A DNA stretch of 64,000 nucleotides from Pseudomonadota bacterium (lineage in GTDB: Bacteria; Pseudomonadota; Gammaproteobacteria; UBA9214), in assembly GCA_041395565.1 (NCBI GenBank), contig JAWLAI010000005.1, positions 310,001-374,000 on the forward strand, in the 5' to 3' direction. The translations under genes were made by a program, and so were the position numbers. The notes under the pieces were generated by a model. That model saw only the letters and a list, made by a program, of their open reading frames with translations. It was not told where the DNA came from and made no database searches. Of this stretch, positions 16,721-24,472 are shown piece after piece. Position 1 is the first letter of the stretch. Each line of letters starts with the position of its first letter.

Positions 16721-17383
16721 TCAGCCTATCCGCGAGTATTTCAGCAGCTTCTGCAGGTCTTTGAGCATGCCCGAGGGATCGGCATCCGGACCGTAGTACA
16801 TCATGAGATTGCCCAGCGGGTCGATGAAATAGATGCGCTCCGCGCCCTCCATCGTGGCGCCGTCGATGTCGAAGAACGGCGCAATCTGACCGGCCTGCGC
16901 GGCGCTGATCGGCGTCACGGCCAGGTCCCGGTAATCCTGCTGCAGCATACCGTCGAGCTGCGGCGGTACCGCGTCGCCCTGCAACAGGTACAGCGTCTGT
17001 ACCCGTTTCATGTTCTCGTTCTGTGCGATACGGATCTGGCGCATCTTGTACAGGTTGCCGCGGCAGGTCTCGCCGCAGTCGGCGCCACCGATGTAGAGCA
17101 GCGTCCACTTGCCCTGCAGGAAATCGTTCAACGGCTGCGCACCTGCCGCCAGCTCCGCCGGCAGCGTCAGCGGGCGCGCTGGATGCACCAGGCTGCCTCT
17201 GTTGGTCATGCCTTCCGGACGCCACCCGCCGTCACCGCTGTGGTGCATCACCCAGGCGACGAAGGCCGGCGCCAGGAAAATCAGTCCGAGCACCACGAAT
17301 GCCTGGCGCGAAGTGAGAAAACCGCGTTGCCACCGCCGCGCACGGGCGACGTGCTTCCTGTCAGCTTGCTGTTTCATTGCCAT
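16721..17383 (-). CDS. Thioredoxin-fold cytochrome oxidase-associated membrane protein
   Basis: A 220-residue protein with a basic N-terminus, one membrane helix (FVVLGLIFLAPAFVAWVM, about 29-46) and a periplasmic thioredoxin-like domain with the pair CGETC in YIGGADCGETCRGNLYKM, the position of the CxxxC copper motif of Sco1/SenC proteins. It matches the small uncharacterised gene usually found after SURF1 in gammaproteobacterial cox clusters. A role in copper delivery or thiol reduction during CuA assembly is inferred. The start at 17383 overlaps the SURF1 gene by 23 bases; an ATG six bases later is equally possible. Confidence 0.8.
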   Translation of the reverse strand: MAMKQQADRKHVARARRWQRGFLTSRQAFVVLGLIFLAPAFVAWVMHHSGDGGWRPEGMTNRGSLVHPARPLTLPAELAAGAQPLNDFLQGKWTLLYIGGADCGETCRGNLYKMRQIRIAQNENMKRVQTLYLLQGDAVPPQLDGMLQQDYRDLAVTPISAAQAGQIAPFFDIDGATMEGAERIYFIDPLGNLMMYYGPDADPSGMLKDLQKLLKYSRIG

Positions 17384-18119
17384 CCGTACCGTCTTTGTCG
17401 ATGCGTCGTGTATTCACGCCGATATAGATTGCGGCCAGCACCAGCGCCAGGGTCAGCCATTGCAGGGCATAGGCCCGGTGCTTGTCGGGTGTCACACCAT
17501 ATACCGGCTGCCAGTCACGGCGGAAACCGTGCGCGTCCGCGCTGTCCAGCAGCAGGAACACCGGCTGCAGCGGGTAGCCCAGCAGGCTGGCGCAGTGTGC
17601 CAGCTCCGGCTGCTGCACCACCCGGGGCCAGCCCGTCTGTTCCTCCTCGGCGTCCGACAGCCGGAAGATCTTCTCCGGCGGCAGCTTGATCGTGGCATGG
17701 ACCCGGACTTCAGCGGTGCTGCCCGGCAGCGCCGGCAGCACGCTGCGGTCCGGACTGGCCGGCACCCAGCCGCGGTTAACCAGCACTGCGGCACCGCCGG
17801 CAACCGGCTGCAGCGGGGTCAGCACCTCGTAGCCCGGATGCCCCTGCCACATGCGGTTGTCCAGCAGCAGCTGGTGGTCGAGATCATAATGTCCACTGAT
17901 CACTACTCGCCGGTACTGGTCATCCGGCGCAAACGGCTGCAGCGTTGCCAGCTCCACCGGCGCCAGGGCAGCGCGCGCGGCATTGGCGTCGATCAGACCC
18001 TGCTTCCATTCGGCACGCTGCAGCTGCCAGACCCCCAGACCGACCAGCAGCGGCAGGAGCGCCAGCGTGGCCAGCGTCGGCCAGAGACCGGGGCGGAAGC
18101 GGTAATGGCCGAATCTCAC
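17361..18119 (-). CDS. SURF1 family cytochrome oxidase assembly protein
   Basis: Assembly factor implicated in inserting heme A into subunit I of cytochrome c oxidase. The 252 residues show the SURF1 layout: one membrane helix at each end (about 13-28 and 225-242) flanking a periplasmic domain, with LGVWQLQRAEWK, LLLDNRMWQGHPGYEVLTPL, VLVNRGWVP and the C-terminal HRAYALQWLTLAL motif. It is divergent from the DUF2909 gene. The presence of SURF1 and CtaB without CtaA in the same cluster is notable. Confidence 0.93.
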   Translation of the reverse strand: MRFGHYRFRPGLWPTLATLALLPLLVGLGVWQLQRAEWKQGLIDANAARAALAPVELATLQPFAPDDQYRRVVISGHYDLDHQLLLDNRMWQGHPGYEVLTPLQPVAGGAAVLVNRGWVPASPDRSVLPALPGSTAEVRVHATIKLPPEKIFRLSDAEEEQTGWPRVVQQPELAHCASLLGYPLQPVFLLLDSADAHGFRRDWQPVYGVTPDKHRAYALQWLTLALVLAAIYIGVNTRRIDKDGTDGNETAS

Positions 18120-18133
18120 CGCTGCTCCCGATT

Positions 18134-18142
18134 TGCTATAAT
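18134..18142 (+). promoter_or_regulatory. Extended -10 element before the DUF2909 gene
   Basis: TGC followed by a perfect TATAAT (18137-18142) lies 34 bases before the ATG of the DUF2909 gene. No convincing -35 hexamer is visible, consistent with an extended -10 promoter. It lies in the SURF1 divergent gap. Confidence 0.45.
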
Positions 18143-18175
18143 GCCCGGCAGCGTCGTCAATCCCGGATTCCCGCC

Positions 18176-18391
18176 ATGGTTACCAAAATCATCATCGTCC
18201 TGTTCCTGTTCACCATTCTGGGCAGCCTGTTCAGCGGTCTGTTCTACCTCGTCAAGGACAAGGGCACCTCCGAACGCACCGTGCGTGCACTCACCGTACG
18301 CATCAGCCTGTCGGTACTGCTGTTCGTGCTGCTGATGATCGGCTATGCCACCGGCATCCTGCAACCGCACGGGGTTGTGCCTGCGGGTTGA
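18176..18391 (+). CDS. DUF2909 twin transmembrane protein
   Basis: A 71-residue protein with two membrane helices (VTKIIIVLFLFTILGSLFSGLFYLV and about 42-62) separated by a short basic loop KDKGTSERTVRALTVR. This pattern matches the small DUF2909 proteins found inside cytochrome oxidase gene clusters between coxC and SURF1. Here it is on the opposite strand to the cox genes and has its own -10 element, so it is not part of the cox mRNA. A role in oxidase assembly is inferred from context only. Confidence 0.8.
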   Translation: MVTKIIIVLFLFTILGSLFSGLFYLVKDKGTSERTVRALTVRISLSVLLFVLLMIGYATGILQPHGVVPAG

Positions 18392-18490
18392 CGGTACCGT
18401 TGCATACGCGCATTCCTGCGCCCCCGCACAGCCGGCTGCGATGCAACGCGATATTGCGTTTGCCTCGGTAGCTACGCTGCACCTGCACCC

Positions 18491-18514
18491 GTAGGGACGG
18501 ACTCCATCCGCGAC
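18491..18514. repeat. REP-like sequence, degenerate
   Basis: GTAGGGACGGA followed by CTCCA and TCCGCGAC resembles the head-plus-hairpin arrangement of the better element near 33976-34001. The stem is only four base pairs (CGGA/TCCG). Assigned by similarity to that element and to REP families that begin with GTAGG. Confidence 0.35.
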
Positions 18515-18546
18515 CAGCATCCAGTCGCCGCCACAACCCCGCAACA

Positions 18547-18574
18547 AAAAGGGCGCTGCAAGCAGCGCCCTTTT
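18547..18574. terminator. Bidirectional Rho-independent terminator between DUF2909 and coxC
   Basis: AAAA, then GGGCGCTGC, a two-base loop, GCAGCGCCC, then TTTT: a 9-bp perfect GC stem flanked by A and T tracts, placed between two convergent genes. It can end transcription from both sides. Confidence 0.88.
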
Positions 18575-18594
18575 GCAGGCCCGCTCGCGCGCGC

Positions 18595-19458
18595 CTAGGC
18601 CAGCCAGTACACGAACACGAACAGTCCCAGCCAGACCACGTCGACGAAGTGCCAGTACCAGGCCACCGCTTCGAAGGCGAAGTGATGCTCTGCGCTGAAG
18701 TGCCCTTTCATGCTGCGCAACAGGATCACCAGCAGCATCGTCGCGCCCAGCGTGACATGCAGGCCATGGAATCCGGTCAGCATGAAGAAGGTCGTGCCAT
18801 AGATACCGCTTTTCAGGGTCAGGTTCAGCTCGGAATAGGCATGATGGTATTCATACGCCTGCAGCCCGAGGAACAGGAAGCCGAGTGCAACGGTGGCCAT
18901 CAGCCCCAGGATCAGCTGGGTGCGATCGTTCTTCTTCAGGCCCCAGTGTGCCCAGGTGACGGTCACGCCTGACGACAGCAGGATCATGGTGTTGATTGCG
19001 GGAATGCCCCAGGCATGCATCATCTCGAACGCACCGCCGACGTTGCCGGGACCGTTGGTCGGCCAGGTGGCATCGAATCCCTTCCACAGCAGCTCGTTGG
19101 TCATGGCGTTGTTGCCGCCACCGCCAAGCCACGGTATCGCGTACATGCGCGCATAGAACAGTGCGCCGAAGAAGGCCGCGAAGAACATCACCTCGGAGAA
19201 GATGAACCAGCCCATGCTCCAGCGGAATGACATGTCGACCTGCGCATTGTATTTCCCGCTGACACTCTCGCCGATTACGGTTCCGAACCAACCGAACAGC
19301 ATGAGAATAAGCACGGCCGCGCCGGCCGCCATGATCAGCCAGGTTCCGCCATGCAGGAAATTGGCGAATCCGAACAACAGCAGGAACATGCCCACGGAGC
19401 CGACGATGGGCCAGTGGCTGGGTTCCGGCAGGTAGTAACCCCCTTTGGTCGCTGACAT
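18595..19458 (-). CDS. coxC: Cytochrome c oxidase subunit III
   Basis: Core subunit III of the aa3-type cytochrome c oxidase in the inner membrane. The 287 residues hold seven membrane helices, with the family motifs RWSMGWFIFSEVMFFAAFFGALFYAR and the C-terminal FHGLHVTLGATML and AVAWYWHFVDVVWLGLFVFVYW. It has the long form (with extra loop between helices 2 and 3) common in gammaproteobacteria. It follows ctaG with a 110-base gap on the minus strand and is ended by the bidirectional terminator. Confidence 0.96.
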   Translation of the reverse strand: MSATKGGYYLPEPSHWPIVGSVGMFLLLFGFANFLHGGTWLIMAAGAAVLILMLFGWFGTVIGESVSGKYNAQVDMSFRWSMGWFIFSEVMFFAAFFGALFYARMYAIPWLGGGGNNAMTNELLWKGFDATWPTNGPGNVGGAFEMMHAWGIPAINTMILLSSGVTVTWAHWGLKKNDRTQLILGLMATVALGFLFLGLQAYEYHHAYSELNLTLKSGIYGTTFFMLTGFHGLHVTLGATMLLVILLRSMKGHFSAEHHFAFEAVAWYWHFVDVVWLGLFVFVYWLA

Positions 19459-19568
19459 TGGTAACTCCCTCTCTAGTACAAGTTGTTAACTTTTCTGGTG
19501 TCGGGGCGTAACGCCCGGCCCACCTCTGATCTGTACACACGCAACCGGATGGCACAGGCCATCCGCGA

Positions 19569-20156
19569 CTACATGATGGTATCGAGCTTGCCCTGTTCCA
19601 TCGAAACGGTCTCCGCCGGTTTCGCATCCTGCGCCGGAAAGAAGGTGTACGAGAGTGAAACCCGCACCACCTTGTCCGGCAGCGCCGGATCGACCACGAA
19701 CCGGATGGGCATCTCCTTCGCCTCGCCTGCCGCGAGCGTCTGCTGAGTGAAGCAGAAACACTCGGTCTTGTTGAAATACTTCGCTGCCTGGCCCGGGGCC
19801 AAACTCGGCACCGCCTGGCCGACGATCGCATGGTCGGCGGTATTGCGCGCGAAATAATGCACTTCGGTCACTTCGCCCGGATGCACCTTGACACTGTGCA
19901 CGAGCGGCCGGAATTCCCATGGCAGGTCGCTGTTCGCACGGCCGAGAAACTCCACCGTCACCAGCCGCCCCGCATCGACTTCCGACGACAGCGAGCGCTC
20001 CAGCTCGATCCGACCGGTTTTGCCGTTCAGACCCGTGATGTCGCAGAACACATCGTATAGCGGCACCAGTGCGAAGCCGAAACCGAACATCAGCATGGCA
20101 ACGATGCCAAGCTTTCTGACGGTGCGGCGGTTGGCCTGGTTGCGGGTGTCTTCCAT
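19569..20156 (-). CDS. ctaG: Cytochrome c oxidase assembly protein CtaG/Cox11
   Basis: Copper chaperone that delivers copper to the CuB site of subunit I. The 195-residue protein has one N-terminal membrane helix (LGIVAMLMFGFGFALVPLYDVFC, about 16-38) and a periplasmic immunoglobulin-like domain with the copper-binding CFCF motif in NKTECFCFTQQTL. The conserved VPLYDVFC cysteine is also present. ATG at 20156 is chosen; a GTG one codon earlier is possible. The start lies seven bases after the stop of a 39-codon gene. Confidence 0.95.
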   Translation of the reverse strand: MEDTRNQANRRTVRKLGIVAMLMFGFGFALVPLYDVFCDITGLNGKTGRIELERSLSSEVDAGRLVTVEFLGRANSDLPWEFRPLVHSVKVHPGEVTEVHYFARNTADHAIVGQAVPSLAPGQAAKYFNKTECFCFTQQTLAAGEAKEMPIRFVVDPALPDKVVRVSLSYTFFPAQDAKPAETVSMEQGKLDTIM

Positions 20157-20163
20157 CACGCGC

Positions 20164-20283
20164 TCAGTTCGACAAGGCAAAGAAGCTGGCCACGAAAAAA
20201 CCCAGCGCAATCAGCACGAGCACGATGACGGTTAGCGTCAGGCGTGTATTGGAATGCTGCGTCGTATTGCCTTGCTGCGTCAT
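20164..20283 (-). CDS. Small cytochrome oxidase assembly peptide (39 residues)
   Basis: A 39-codon frame between coxA and ctaG, starting at the ATG at 20283 and ending with TGA at 20164. The product is a polar N-terminus (MTQQGNTTQHSNTRL) followed by a single membrane helix (TVIVLVLIALGFFVASFFAL). Small single-helix proteins annotated as cytochrome oxidase small assembly proteins occupy this exact position in many proteobacterial cox operons. It sits eight bases or less from ctaG, so it is probably translated with it. Confidence 0.75.
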   Translation of the reverse strand: MTQQGNTTQHSNTRLTLTVIVLVLIALGFFVASFFALSN

Positions 20284-20340
20284 TTCATTCGCTCTGCAGA
20301 CAGCGCGGGTGCACGGGGCTGCGCCCGTGCACCCGGCCGG

Positions 20341-21915
20341 TTACTTGACTTCCGGTGCCGTCTCGAAGGTGTGGTACGGCGCCGGGGACGGTACCGTCCA
20401 CTCCAGGCCGTGCGCACCTTCCCAGACCTGGCCGGTGGCCTTCGCGCCGCCCTTGATGGTCTTGATCACGATGAACAGGAAGAACACCTGGGCGAGGCCG
20501 AAAGCGAACCCGCCGATACTGGAGACCATGTTCCAGTCCGCGAACTGCAGCGAGTAGTCCGGGATGCGGCGCGGCATGCCGGCCAGCCCGATGAAGTGCT
20601 GCGGGAAGAACAGCACGTTCACGGAGATCACGGACCACCAGAAGTGGATCTTGCCGAGACGCTCGTCGATCATGTGACCGGTCCATTTCGGCGCCCAGTA
20701 GTAGAAGGCGGCGATGATCGCGAACAGCGCGCCGGTCACCAGCACGTAGTGGAAGTGTGCCACGATGAAGTAGGTGTCGTGGTACTGCATGTCGGCCGGC
20801 GCCACGCCCATCATCAGGCCGGTGAAACCGCCGATGGTGAACAGGAACACGAACGCGATCGCCCACAGCATCGGGGTCTCGAAGGTCATGGAGCCGCGCC
20901 ACATGGTAGCGGTCCAGTTGAACACCTTCACCGCGGTCGGCACCGCGATCATGACGGTGGCGTACATGAAGTACAGCTCACCGGCGACCGGCATGCCCGT
21001 GGTGAACATGTGGTGTGCGTATACGATGAAGGACAGGAAGGCGATCGAGGCGGTCGCGTACACCATGGAGCTGTAACCGAACAGCTTCTTGCGGGCGAAG
21101 GTCGGGATGATCTCGGAGATCACGCCGAACGCCGGCAGGATCATGATGTACACCTCGGGATGGCCGAAGAACCAGAACACGTGCTGGAACAGCACCGGAT
21201 CACCGCCGCCGGCCGCGCTGAAGAAGCTGGTGCCGAAATTGCGGTCGGTGAGCATCATGGTGACGGCGCCGGCCAGCACCGGCATCACGGCGATCAGCAG
21301 GAACGCGGTGATGAACCAGGTCCACACGAACAGCGGCATCTTCATCAGCGTCATGCCCGGGGCGCGCATGTTGAGCACGGCGGCGATGATGTTGATGGAA
21401 CCCATGATGGAGGAGAAGCCCAGCATGTGCACCGCGAAGATGAAGAAGTCGGTGCTCTTCGGGGCGAAGGTGGTGGACAGCGGCGCGTAGAAGGTCCAGC
21501 CGAAGGCCGGACCGCCGCCTTCCATGAACAGCGTGGAAACCAGCATGGTGCCCGCGAACGGCAGGATCCAGAAGCTCCAGTTGTTCATGCGCGGCAGCGC
21601 CATGTCGGGAGCGCCGATCATCATCGGGATCTGCCAGTTGGCCAGGCCGACCATGGCCGGCATGATGGCGCCGAACACCATGATCAGTCCATGCATGGTG
21701 GTCATGGTGTTGAAGAATTGCGGTTCAACGAACTGCATGCCGGGCTGGAACAGCTCGGCACGGATCACCATGGCCATCGCGCCGCCGATCAGCAGCATGA
21801 TGAAGGAGAACCACAGGTACAGGGTACCAATGTCCTTGTGGTTGGTGGTGGTGATCCAGCGCATCAGGCCGCTGGGTGCACCGTGGTGATGTGCGTCGTG
21901 TGTCGTTGCGCTCAT
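20341..21915 (-). CDS. coxA: Cytochrome c oxidase subunit I
   Basis: Catalytic subunit carrying heme a and the heme a3-CuB centre. The 524 residues have 12 membrane helices; the heme and copper ligands are visible in TTMHGLIMVFG (heme a His), FWFFGHPEVYIMILPAFG (CuB His with the Tyr crosslink, so an A-type oxidase), YAHHMFTTG (CuB His pair) and VAHFHYVLVTG (heme a3 and heme a His). It follows coxB by 34 bases and ends 57 bases before the small assembly gene. The heme type is usually heme A, but no ctaA is nearby. Confidence 0.98.
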   Translation of the reverse strand: MSATTHDAHHHGAPSGLMRWITTTNHKDIGTLYLWFSFIMLLIGGAMAMVIRAELFQPGMQFVEPQFFNTMTTMHGLIMVFGAIMPAMVGLANWQIPMMIGAPDMALPRMNNWSFWILPFAGTMLVSTLFMEGGGPAFGWTFYAPLSTTFAPKSTDFFIFAVHMLGFSSIMGSINIIAAVLNMRAPGMTLMKMPLFVWTWFITAFLLIAVMPVLAGAVTMMLTDRNFGTSFFSAAGGGDPVLFQHVFWFFGHPEVYIMILPAFGVISEIIPTFARKKLFGYSSMVYATASIAFLSFIVYAHHMFTTGMPVAGELYFMYATVMIAVPTAVKVFNWTATMWRGSMTFETPMLWAIAFVFLFTIGGFTGLMMGVAPADMQYHDTYFIVAHFHYVLVTGALFAIIAAFYYWAPKWTGHMIDERLGKIHFWWSVISVNVLFFPQHFIGLAGMPRRIPDYSLQFADWNMVSSIGGFAFGLAQVFFLFIVIKTIKGGAKATGQVWEGAHGLEWTVPSPAPYHTFETAPEVK

Positions 21916-21949
21916 TTGTAATTACCTCTGGTTATATCCCTGAATGCTT

Positions 21950-23079
21950 TTAGCGTGCAGCCGCGATATCTGACGGCTGGACCATGTCGCCCTTGTTATT
22001 GCCAAAGCCATTACGCTCGAACGTGATCACGGCCGCGAGCTCGGCGTCCCCCAGCTGCTGGCCGAAGGCCTGCATGGCGGTACCGGCCTTGCCGTGGATG
22101 ACGATGTTCATGTGACCGGCGACATCACCGGTGGCGATGGCGCTGCCGGCGATGGCCGGGAACACGCCCGGGCTTGCCGGTGGGCCTGGTGGCAGGCCGC
22201 ACAGGTGGTGCTGTAGACCTGCTCGCCCTTGGCCATCAGCTCGTCCATGGTCCAGGTCTTGCCGGCTGCCTCGGCCGCAGCGGCCTTGGCACCTTTCTGC
22301 TCGGCAACCCAGGCATCGTAATCCTCCTGGGTCTTGGCAACCAGCACGATGGGCATGAAGCCATGATCCTTGCCGCACAGCTCCGCACACTTGCCGCGGT
22401 ACAGGCCCGGCTCCTTGAGCTCGGTCCAGGCATCGTTGATGAATCCGGGAATCGCATCCTGCTTCCAGCCGAGATCGGGTACCCACCAAGAGTGGATCAC
22501 GTCGTTGGAGGTGATCAGGAAACGGATCTTCTTGTTGATCGGCACCACGATCGGGTTGTCGACCTCCAGCAGGTAGTGCTCACCCTTGGCGGCGGCGCCC
22601 TCGATCTGATCGCGCGGGGTGGTGAGCGTACTGAAAAAGCTGATGTCCTCGTCCAGGTAGTCGTATTTCCACTTCCACTGGTAACCCGTGACCTGGATCG
22701 ACATATCGGAGTCGCGGGTGTCCTCGAGGGCCAGCAGGGTCTTGGTGGCCGGCACGGCCATGCCGACCAGGATCAGGAACGGGATGGTGGTCCAGATGAT
22801 CTCCACGGTGGTGCTCTCGTGGAATGTCGCGGGGACGGCGCCCTTGGACTTGCGGTGATTCATGATGGAGTAGATCAGCACGGCGAACACGCCCAGACAG
22901 ACCACCACGCAGATCCAGAAAATCAGCATGTGCAGGTTGTAGACCTTGTGGCTGATTTCGGTGACCCCTTGCCGGAGATTCAGCGTATCGGAAAAGCCGG
23001 CAAAGGCATTGCCCGCCGACAGCAGGATGGCCGCGCCCCAGAGACCGCACAGGGTGCGTCTTAGTGTGTTAGCAAACAT
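21950..23079 (-). CDS. coxB: Cytochrome c oxidase subunit II, frameshifted in its cytochrome c domain
   Basis: Subunit II with the CuA centre and a fused cytochrome c domain. The N-terminal part (signal peptide, two membrane helices, cupredoxin domain with WVPDLGWKQDAIPG and the CuA motif CAELCGKDHGFMPI) reads normally from the ATG at 23079, preceded by GGGAGAG. The heme motif CAACH is reached in this frame, but just after it the frame goes out and a stop arises at 22108. The rest of the heme domain (PGVFPAIAGSAIATG, the probable Met ligand in GKAGTAMQAFG, FERNGFGNNKGD) continues in the -1 frame to 21950. One missing base near 22176-22190 explains this. It may be a sequencing error or a real mutation. 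Confidence 0.85.
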
Positions 23080-23139
23080 GCATTACTCTCCCTAAGACCA
23101 AGTTATCGATATTTCTAAAATCACACGCACCGGCAGCGG

Positions 23140-23634
23140 CTAGTGTTGCCGCCAGCAATCCTCGCGGATCGCGCCCTGCAGCTCCAGCGCCAGGCTTTGC
23201 CGGTCCATCTCGTTCAGGAAGCGGCCGATCTCCACCCGGCGCCCCTGGAATGCCACGGACAACCGGCTCGGGTACCAGGCATGCGGTGCACGCTCCATGA
23301 TCACCCGGGCCCAGGCGCGCGGGCATTCCCAACGCTGCTCGGGCTTGGTACGCCCCTTCTCCACCATCAGCCGTTCATCGCTCAGGGTTACGACCTCGCG
23401 TATCTGGCTGCGCGCATGACACAGCCAGAAGGCAGCTCCCAGCACGAGGACTTCCAGCCCCGCGAACGGCAGCACCGGCCAGTAGCCGTGAATTGCGAAA
23501 ACTATCCCGATTCCGAGCAGGCAGGTGGTGATAACCGCATAGATCCATAACGCCCCGTGCCACGACAGGGACTGGTTCGGCCGAATTACCCAGTGACAGT
23601 CTCGACCCGAGGGATCAATAACCCGTTCAACCAC
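23140..23634 (-). CDS. DUF2244 membrane protein of the cox cluster
   Basis: A 164-residue protein with two central membrane helices (about 27-47 and 53-70, LWIYAVITTCLLGIGIVFAI then LPFAGLEVLVLGAAFWLC) and a C-terminal cytoplasmic domain containing ECPRAWARVIMERA and GRRVEIGRFLNEMDR, matching DUF2244. Such genes typically precede coxB and are thought to assist the oxidase, without proven function. Start codon is GTG. A promoter 106-134 bases upstream may drive it and the following cox genes; coxB starts 60 bases downstream. Confidence 0.85.
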   Translation of the reverse strand: MVERVIDPSGRDCHWVIRPNQSLSWHGALWIYAVITTCLLGIGIVFAIHGYWPVLPFAGLEVLVLGAAFWLCHARSQIREVVTLSDERLMVEKGRTKPEQRWECPRAWARVIMERAPHAWYPSRLSVAFQGRRVEIGRFLNEMDRQSLALELQGAIREDCWRQH

Positions 23635-23739
23635 TACCGTTTATTTTGTGGAATCGCTGCCGGGATCAACCGGCGCAACCGGCGCCGCGCTTGCCTGCCG
23701 CCCGGTCATGCACAATTTCACCTGCAAAAAAGTGAACGC

Positions 23740-23768
23740 ATTTTAGATGAGACCGCGGACGGATTCAA
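23740..23768 (-). promoter_or_regulatory. Predicted promoter upstream of DUF2244 and coxB
   Basis: On the minus strand TTGAAT (23768-23763) and TAAAAT (23745-23740) are 17 bases apart in the gap after bioD. The position fits the start of the DUF2244-cox transcription unit. Confidence 0.42.
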
Positions 23769-23791
23769 TTGACTGAGTCCGACCTGCGTTA

Positions 23792-24472
23792 TCATTTCGG
23801 TTGCAGTTCAAGGACGTCAGCCACGCCCCTGGCGTCGGGCACTGCGAGCGGAGGTACCACGCCAAGCAGGGGCACGGCCAACAATGATCTCAAAGTATTG
23901 ATGTTTTCATCACGGGCATCGGGCAATGGCGGCAGGCAATTGGCCACCCAGCCCGCCAGCGTCAGGCCGTCCCGCCGGATCGCCTCGGCACTGAGCAACG
24001 CGTGATTCAGACAACCGAGACGGATGCCCACCACCAGAATGACGTCCAGCCCGAGTTCGGCCGCGAGGTCCGCCACGGTTTCGCGCTCGGTCAAAGGTAC
24101 CCGCCAGCCGCCCACGCCCTCGACGACGACGCAGTCCGCCCGGACCGCTAATTCGTCAAAGTATTGACAAATTAGCGGTAGCGAGATCGTCACGCCATCG
24201 CGCCGGGCAGCGAGATGCGGCGCGATCGGCGCCGCCAGGGCCACCGGATTGACCTGCGCATAGGTCAGCGGCATCGAAGCCTGCTGCTGCAACTGCACGG
24301 CATCGGCATTGCGCAACCCCGCAGGCGCACGCTCACAGCCCGAGGCCACCGGCTTCATACCCGCCACCAGGCGCCCGCGGTCCTGCAGATACTGCATCAG
24401 ACCGAGCGTGACCACGGTCTTGCCCACGCCGGTGTCGGTACCCGTTACGAAGAAGCCGCCTCCCTCAGTCAT
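23792..24472 (-). CDS. bioD: Dethiobiotin synthetase
   Basis: ATP-dependent enzyme closing the ureido ring of dethiobiotin from DAPA and CO2. The 226 residues start with FFVTGTDTGVGKTVVTLGL (P-loop), continue with MKPVASG, and VVVEGVGGWRVPL. The ATG at 24472 overlaps the bioC stop by eight bases. Inside the gene, bases 24145-24178 form an AT-rich near-perfect palindrome, and its 12-base core recurs at 23891-23902 in another frame, which is unusual in this GC-rich gene. Last gene of the bioFHCD run. Confidence 0.94.
   Translation of the reverse strand: MTEGGGFFVTGTDTGVGKTVVTLGLMQYLQDRGRLVAGMKPVASGCERAPAGLRNADAVQLQQQASMPLTYAQVNPVALAAPIAPHLAARRDGVTISLPLICQYFDELAVRADCVVVEGVGGWRVPLTERETVADLAAELGLDVILVVGIRLGCLNHALLSAEAIRRDGLTLAGWVANCLPPLPDARDENINTLRSLLAVPLLGVVPPLAVPDARGVADVLELQPK
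24145..24178. repeat. Near-perfect palindrome inside bioD
   Basis: Arms of 15 bases (24145-24159 and 24164-24178) are complementary at 14 of 15 positions around the four-base loop AGTA. The segment is AT-rich compared with the surrounding gene. The central 12 bases TCAAAGTATTGA (24156-24167) also occur at 23891-23902. Confidence 0.75.

Noticed and set aside
20254..21921. Long plus-strand open frame across coxA
   Set aside because: Antisense shadow of coxA; the product is His- and Glu/Asp-rich with no family pattern.
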